Shown here: piece by piece, positions 58,440 to 64,000 of the stretch | Layout: each line of letters starts with the position of its first letter | Numbering within the stretch: position 1 is the first letter of the stretch | Source: Multifurca ochricompacta | Taxonomy: Eukaryota; Basidiomycota; Agaricomycetes; Russulales; Russulaceae | Assembly: GCA_022496185.1 (NCBI GenBank) | Contig: WTXG01000065.1 | Span: 1-64,000, forward strand | DNA: 64,000 bases | Reading direction: 5' to 3' | Notes under the pieces: model-generated | What the model was told of the DNA's origin: nothing | The model's input: only the letters and a program-made list of their open reading frames with translations | Database searches by the model: none | Made by a program: the position numbers and the translations under genes

Positions 58440-58950
58440 CCCACCAAACCACTCTCGGCTTGTTAGTGTACTTGCAATGGCGTCACTCACCCTCTTCCCC
58501 CACATCCTCCTGGAATGCCCTCTCTACGCTGCGTGCTGTGCTGACCTCCAGTTCCTCCCCTGCAACGCCCTGCCCCCCCAGTGGCACATCCATTTCACTT
58601 GCAAGCCTTTCGTCAAGGACTTGCTCACATTTATCCAGGACACGCGGGCCTTCACTAGGCCCTTTTCTTTGGAATGACCTTGCGAGCTAGATTAAGTCTG
58701 AGTTGGTGAAGTTGGGTGACTCTGGTAAGTGCACCTCTGCACCTCGGCTTCTCTTCTCTACACCCCCCCTTCCCCACCACCCTTCCTTTGACCCACACTC
58801 TCCTTGCCCCTTACATTCTCTCTACCAAGAGGTTTAACACTGTGGTTTCCCATTACTCCATTGTTCACCCAGTAGTTACTTTGTACTGGTAGTAGCCGCT
58901 CGATTTGGGCACGGCCTTGAAGCGTAAATAAAATCAATTTCAAAAAAAAA
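58440..58950 (+). pseudogene. 5'-truncated non-LTR retrotransposon (LINE) 3' end
   Basis: The frame contains FPHILLECPLYAACC, the HxxxxC zinc-ribbon motif found after RT in LINE ORF2 proteins, followed by a short C-terminus ending at 58677. A 3' UTR runs to AATAAA (58927-58932) and an A9 tail at 58942-58950. It is inserted between the inverted repeats of the TIR element. The 5' border is unclear. Confidence 0.6.
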
Positions 58951-59304
58951 CCTAATAGTGAAAATGCTTTACGTCCTCCATCCTCCCATGCAACAATAAC
59001 ACTCCTGCTACAAAAAAAAGTTCCAAGGCATGGTGTAAAAATCTTGTACCTTTACACTTACTGCACAAGACTTTTGAAGAAGCCATGAGTGAGAATATCA
59101 AGATTATTGGAGAATTTCTTGAAGGACTGAATGCTCCGACGTTTTCGAGTACTGGCCATGCCTTCATCTCGGAGTACACTGTCTACATGTCACATGACTT
59201 TGATTTGTAATGATCTTTTGTTGATCAATGATAACTTTCCTTTTTAAAATAAATATTTAACGATAACTTCCTTTTTAAAATAAATAATATTACAAATCAC
59301 AGTC

Positions 59305-59364
59305 GTGTGACAAGATTGCCACTTTAGGGATGTCGTGTGACAATATTACCACTTTAGGGATGTC
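59305..59364 (-). repeat. 30-bp motif, two copies in the right TIR
   Basis: Reverse complement of the left-end motif, in the two variants GCAATCTTG (inner) and GTAATATTG (outer), in mirror order to the left end. Confidence 0.95.
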
Positions 59365-59370
59365 AGTGGT

Positions 59371-59859
59371 GACTTAGAATAACGCCACACAGGAAAGTGA
59401 AGTTGGTTCCCCCGTTTGAGCTAGAATGACCGTTGTGGATAAATTTCTCCTTCATCATCATGATATGCAGATAAAGCACAAAGGTCATGTGTACTGATGA
59501 TGGTATGTAGGGTCTTCTGCAAACCTAAGTGGTGAAGCATGCATCAGTGGTCGCAAGGTGTCAAAGTCACTTGTACGGGAAGTCACATGATATCGGATCG
59601 CTTCCTTCCGCTCTCTCATCCCGCATTGCGAATCGCTCTCTTCCATGCAAGCACGAAGCAGGCGTATAGCATATTCAATTTCAATCTCCCGATAGCAAGC
59701 AACACTAAGATAAAGAGACCTGGGGAGTCGGTTTTTCCAGAGGCAATTCAACATTGAGGAAAACGGACACGAGAGAAAGAGGTTCTGGACCTCAGGGCAC
59801 ACGTGATGTCGAGAAAGCCAAAACGGAGTTGAGTTGAAGTTTTAACCATCCCGCCCTCT
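59371..59859. other. Intergenic between TIR element and duplicated block
   Basis: Overlapping frames of 72-105 codons on opposite strands near 59490-59800, with no motif in either. No gene is supported. Confidence 0.4.
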
Positions 59860-60877
59860 CCAATCCGGGGTTAATCTCGCTCAGATCGACCTGTGGCCCC
59901 TCTGGCCCTCATCTGGAATTTGGCGAACGTTGCACTGTTCTGTGAGGATTCGAGAGCAAGATTTTCGCCAGGTAGGCCAAGGGCATTCAAGAACGCATCA
60001 CGCAAGGAATCTCCTGTCCACTCCCCCCCTATAGCTCGCATTTAATCCGGCAGGTAGCTACACGATTTGGCAGCGCAATGGACCATGAAACTGGGACTTC
60101 CAGGGCAATACAATTGTAGGTTCTGACAGCTTAAGGATTGAAGCTAACTAGAGTATAGAATCTGAGGTAGACCGTCTGAACAGTACCGGTAACCCAGTGA
60201 ATGTTTCGCCGGGGGTGCACGTAACTGTTATAATTGATTATGTTGACGGACCAACAGCGGAGGCGAGTGGTTTAAAGAACTCACCCGTTCAAATCGCACC
60301 TCGCTTACAGTTTGACAGGTAGGAAAATGTTTGACTGACCTACCAAACGATTATCACAAGTCAAGCTCCTTCGAGTCAATAAGGGTTCGTCCTCTTCACG
60401 CGGTCATGTTCGCCATTCTTGGTTCACGCAACTTCGACAATCTCGCTGGTGTTCCCGGTGAAGAGAGCTTGTTCGTGTTAGGCAAGCCCACTTCGGAACA
60501 CGTGAGGCACCGCCACCGAGCTGAATCACCACGAGTCTTAACCCCGCTGTGCCTGTGCCTTAACCATGACATATCCGTGAAAAGGTTGTAATAAGGATCA
60601 ATTATCGGGTAACTGATTATCTTTGTACTCCATCTTTCCTAAACTGTCTTTATGAAAATCGTTAATCACCCGTTGTCTCTCAAACTCGGCCTTGTCACGG
60701 AAATTGAATACACGGTCCAAAACAGAAACAAGTCCCCATCTAAGTTACTTTGAAATCAATTATCAGACAGGTTTCGCGAGTGCCCTGCCAGGGCAGACTC
60801 CATCAACTGGTTCCTGCTCTATCTCGGTCTGCGGGAATACCTTGGGCAATATAACAGCTTAAGCTGAGGACTCCACA

Positions 60878-60883
60878 TATAAA
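60878..60883 (+). promoter_or_regulatory. TATA box of subtilase C
   Basis: TATAAA 40 nt upstream of the ATG. The sequence around it (CCACATATAAAGTCGGCC) is the same as in gene A. Confidence 0.75.
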
Positions 60884-60922
60884 GTCGGCCTGCCTCCAAT
60901 CATCATAACCACACCGACTAGC

Positions 60923-62401
60923 ATGCTCTCCATTTCACTCATCTCCCTCTCTCTTTCCTTGGCCGCTTCCACATGGGCTACTCCACTTTCTACCGGCTAT
61001 CACTATGATGCACGCAAAGACTCTCCTTTTGGCCTTGCCCCCCTTCTCACAGCAGCTCATGAAGCTCCTTACGGTCTCGTCAATAATTCATACATCGTCA
61101 TGTTCAAGAAGGGTCTGTCGCCTGTCGCCATGGACAATCACCTCAACTTCCTCCAGTCAGCACACTCGGAGGACCCTCTCTTAGAACGCGATAATGGCCT
61201 CCGTCACGTGTTCGATAGTCATATCAAGGGTTATGCTGGAAAGTTCACCGAGAATGTCATCGAGAGGATTCGTGGGATGCCTGAAGTCGACTATGTTGAG
61301 CGCGACCAGGTAGTCAGGACTCAAGATGTCCAGGAGCTTGCACCTTGGGTGAGTGCCATAACCCCCTCACATATTTGGGATCATATATCTGACTCATTGG
61401 AATTTGATCTTTAGGGTCTTGCACGTATCAGTCACCGTCCCAAGCTTACGTTTGACACTTTCACCCAATACGAGCACCAACCTAGTGGTGGCGAAGGTGT
61501 TGATGTATACGTCATTGACACCGGTATCAACATCCATCACAAGGACTTCGAGGGACGTGCGTCGTGGGGCAGGACTATCCCTGTGAATGACTTTGATGAA
61601 GACGTCAATGGTCACGGTACTCACTGCGCTGGGACGATTGCATCGCGCAAATACGGTGTCGCAAAGTCTGCGAATGTAATTGCGGTTAAGGTGCTTGGAT
61701 CGGACGGGATGGGGAGTGATGCTGATGTGATCGCGGGTGTTATTTTCGCTGCGGAATCTGCGGCACTAAAGGCGAAGGAGGCGGAGGAAGAGGTCAAGGC
61801 GACTGGGACGACGAAACACAAGGGATCTGTGGCGAATATGTCATTGGGTGGTGGACGATCTCGTGCTCTGGATGATGCGGTCAATGGTGCGGTTGATACT
61901 GGCCTCCATTTTGCTGTCGCGGCGGGTAACGACGACCGCGACGCGTGCTCTTACTCTCCCGCTGCCGCTGTGAAGGCGATCACAGTTGCGGCGTCCACGC
62001 TTAGTGACGAGCGTGCCTGGTTCTCTAACCATGGTCCTTGTGTTGATGTGTTTGCCCCCGGTCAGGATATCATGTCTACTTGGATTGGATCTGATTCTGC
62101 GGAGAATATCATTTCCGGCACATCTATGGCGTCACCTCATGTTGCTGGTCTTCTGGCATATCACCTTTCCACCCTTCCGTCCACGAAGTTCAACCCCCTC
62201 GCTTCGTCAATCGTTCCCACCACTGCACAATGGGCGTCGGGTTTCGTTCCTCCCTCGAAGTTGGCCCATCCTTTCAACTTGATCGCCCCTGCGGACCTGA
62301 AAGCGGAGGTGATTAAGCACTCGAGCCGGGGATTGCTTTCGCGAGTCAGTAGGGCTACACCCAACTTGTTGGTTTTTAATAATTATACTGGCTTCTTCTG
62401 A
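60923..62401 (+). CDS. Subtilase C, secreted S8 serine protease
   Basis: Two exons (60923-61348, 61415-62401) have exactly the lengths of gene A, 470 aa. Signal peptide, I9 propeptide, catalytic Asp, His and Ser and even the C-terminus match A. Differences are few and clustered, for example SDADVIA for SNSDVIS and AGNDDRDA for AGNENDNA, next to the catalytic cleft region. It is the diverging twin of gene A from the inverted duplication, with the full promoter copied. Confidence 0.96.
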
Positions 62402-63035
62402 TGGGTTTGGCTTATACTATGACGGGTTTGTGGGTTTACTAGTATAGTTGTCCTGTGACTACTTTCGGTTATTTCTTGCATTAAATACCAGCCGTACATG
62501 CGGAAAATTGAGCATGATTACTACCTTTCACTCCACTTCCCATGCCACAGCGACTCTGACATGACCCATCTCTAAATCTAATCGTCCCAGATGGTTTGGG
62601 TTGGGCTCATGTGAATTGTTTGTCTACTTGTCCTACGACGGGAATGCGTGTTTAGTGAGAGAGTATGTTTATTAGCTGAGTTAGTTAAGCGAGCTACCTA
62701 TTTAGTTTTTTAATTGGTGTGGTTATTGATATGAGAGTACGTCAAAGGGCCATGACAACGACCAAGAGCAAAAGTAATATTAAAGCAAAGAATTAAAGTG
62801 TTGCGTGCACACAGTAAGGATTGTACCGGCTATGCGGGAGCGGGACAATGGATCCGGTTGCTACCGCCCTAATCTCTAGGTTATGACCACCCATGCGCAC
62901 TTTCAGTTCTCAGGTTAAAGGCAATCTCGTCGACGCAGTTCCGCGTGCCAACACCCGCCCCACAGTCAAATCCCCTCACCCCTCCTTCATCTGTGTGCCA
63001 CTGTGAGGTAATTATCACACTCACGATCTCATGCA

Positions 63036-64000
63036 TCAGGAAAATGACATTTTGCTAGATTGACTAGTGCTAGCCAATCTAGCCAATCTAGCGATCCAGA
63101 TTCTCCATTAGCTCTTGCAGACTTGCCTTGACACTTAGAGCTACTTTTCAGAAGTAGAGCTACTTCTCTTCCCTTTTTCCAAATCTAGAGCTACTTCTCT
63201 TACCTTTTCTGGATTCACTTTTATTTTTTTCTTACTCCGATTTTCACATTAGAAAAACAAATCTATTATAATATTTATACTAATACAAATTAGACTAAAG
63301 GGGACATATACAACCGGGGTCCTTGGAGTTGTGGAAACACAGAGTCGTGGAAATGCCAAAGTGAAAAAACAAAACAAAAGATATTAGCTCCCAGCAGATC
63401 AGATGAACATAGAAGACTTACCAATGTTGTGTCCATCACAAGTGTTTCACTGAACAGCATTTAAAAGATGACAGCTTCTGGTCTGATATAAGTGACCAAA
63501 GTAAAAGGGCCCAGCAACAAGAGGGCACGCACAGAAAGAATGAACAGCACAGCATAGCCCAAAGAGAAAGTCAAGATGGGCTCAAGAACACCATCTTCCT
63601 GGGAAAGTGGTAATGAGAGTAAGAGAGCAACTCAAGAATGAAATAGGAAGGGCGTACCAAGTGTAACAAGCCAACAACTGCTCGCAGGCAAGAGAACACC
63701 AAACACACTGCATACAAGTATGACAATGTTGCTGGAAAGATGTAATAGTAGAGCCTCACCTTTCTTCATGGCACCCACATGGTCAACTGGACTAAGTTCA
63801 AAGTTAAAAAGTTGTCAGCAATAGAAGGAAAAAGAGCTTATATTTACCTTTCTGCATCTAGCCCTCAATAAAGAGAAAAGATCCTGTCATTGAAGGAAGT
63901 GACATAGTGAGCATGAGTAATTTGGCCACAAAAGAGAGAGAGGGAGGGAGAGGGAGAGGGAGATTGTGAGAGGGAAAAGGAGAAAGATAAATGTGAAGAC
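63036..64000 (-). mobile_element. Non-autonomous Helitron-like element, copy 2, runs off the window
   Basis: Its 3' end on the minus strand has CTGA (63036-63039) followed by a host T, and a stem formed by 63054-63065 with 63072-63083 (or a second copy of that arm at 63081-63092). It matches copy 1 at 7873-9258 in inverted orientation but lacks the MITE. Beyond 63910 the sequence turns AG-rich and no longer matches copy 1. The 5' end lies outside the window. Confidence 0.65.

Larger units (their letters stand above)
58165..59370. mobile_element. TIR element of 1.2 kb with internally repeated termini
   Basis: Inverted ends of about 220-230 bp (58165-58395 and 59145-59370) start ACCACTGACATCCCTAAAG. 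Within each end a 30-bp motif is repeated: three copies on the left (58171-58260), two on the right (59305-59364). No target duplication or transposase was found. The interior holds a LINE 3' end. Confidence 0.75.
59860..63035. repeat. Inverted segmental duplication, right copy (subtilase C)
   Basis: Inverted counterpart of 27380-30600. The right border coincides with the 3' end of the Helitron-like element at 63036. The left border, near 59860, is shared with about 30600 in the other copy. Confidence 0.9.

Overview
The window reads as nuclear DNA of a mushroom-forming basidiomycete (Agaricomycetes). Genes are split by many 50-90 nt GT-AG introns. The gene families are typical of that group: FunK1 kinases, a Goodbye-NACHT-ankyrin NLR, an Agaricus-type fruit-body lectin, F-box proteins, chitin deacetylase and families of secreted S8 proteases. 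The species cannot be named from the sequence alone.

The left third (1-20.7 kb) is a transposon graveyard. It holds the 3' part of a chromodomain Ty3/gypsy element with an extra intact zinc-knuckle ORF. Next is a 3 kb composite with inverted ends rich in CCGGTT, tRNA-like pol III boxes, a stranded gag fragment and a 56-bp minisatellite. A 5S rRNA-like relic, a Helitron-like element containing a hAT-type MITE, and a complete 6.6 kb Copia element follow. The Copia element, a second MITE and the Helitron all lie inside one NLR gene (minus strand, about 19.9 kb down to 9.3 kb). Its exon structure can still be read, and its target-site duplications are visible.

From 21 to 53 kb is a gene-bearing stretch: chitin deacetylase (-), FunK1 kinase (-), subtilase A (-), a FunK1 relic, two tandem 2-Cys peroxiredoxins (+), a MAD1-like checkpoint gene (-) divergent from a DUF262 gene (+), relics of an FAD oxidase and an alginate-lyase-like enzyme, a fruit-body lectin (+), an unrecognised gene (-) divergent from an F-box gene (+).

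From 54 to 64 kb are subtilase B, small unrecognised ORFs, a TIR element containing a LINE 3' end, and subtilase C. Subtilase C lies in a block of about 3.2 kb that is an inverted duplicate of the block around subtilase A. A second Helitron-like copy ends that block and runs off the window. This copy preserves the empty target site of the MITE found at 8.2 kb.

No operon-like cooperation is visible. Functional themes are secreted hydrolysis and wall modification (three subtilases, chitin deacetylase, decayed alginate lyase), redox defence (peroxiredoxins), cell-cycle control (MAD1) and self/non-self or invertebrate defence (NLR relic, lectin). Exon coordinates were derived by hand from splice signals and reading-frame continuity; no alignment or database search was run.
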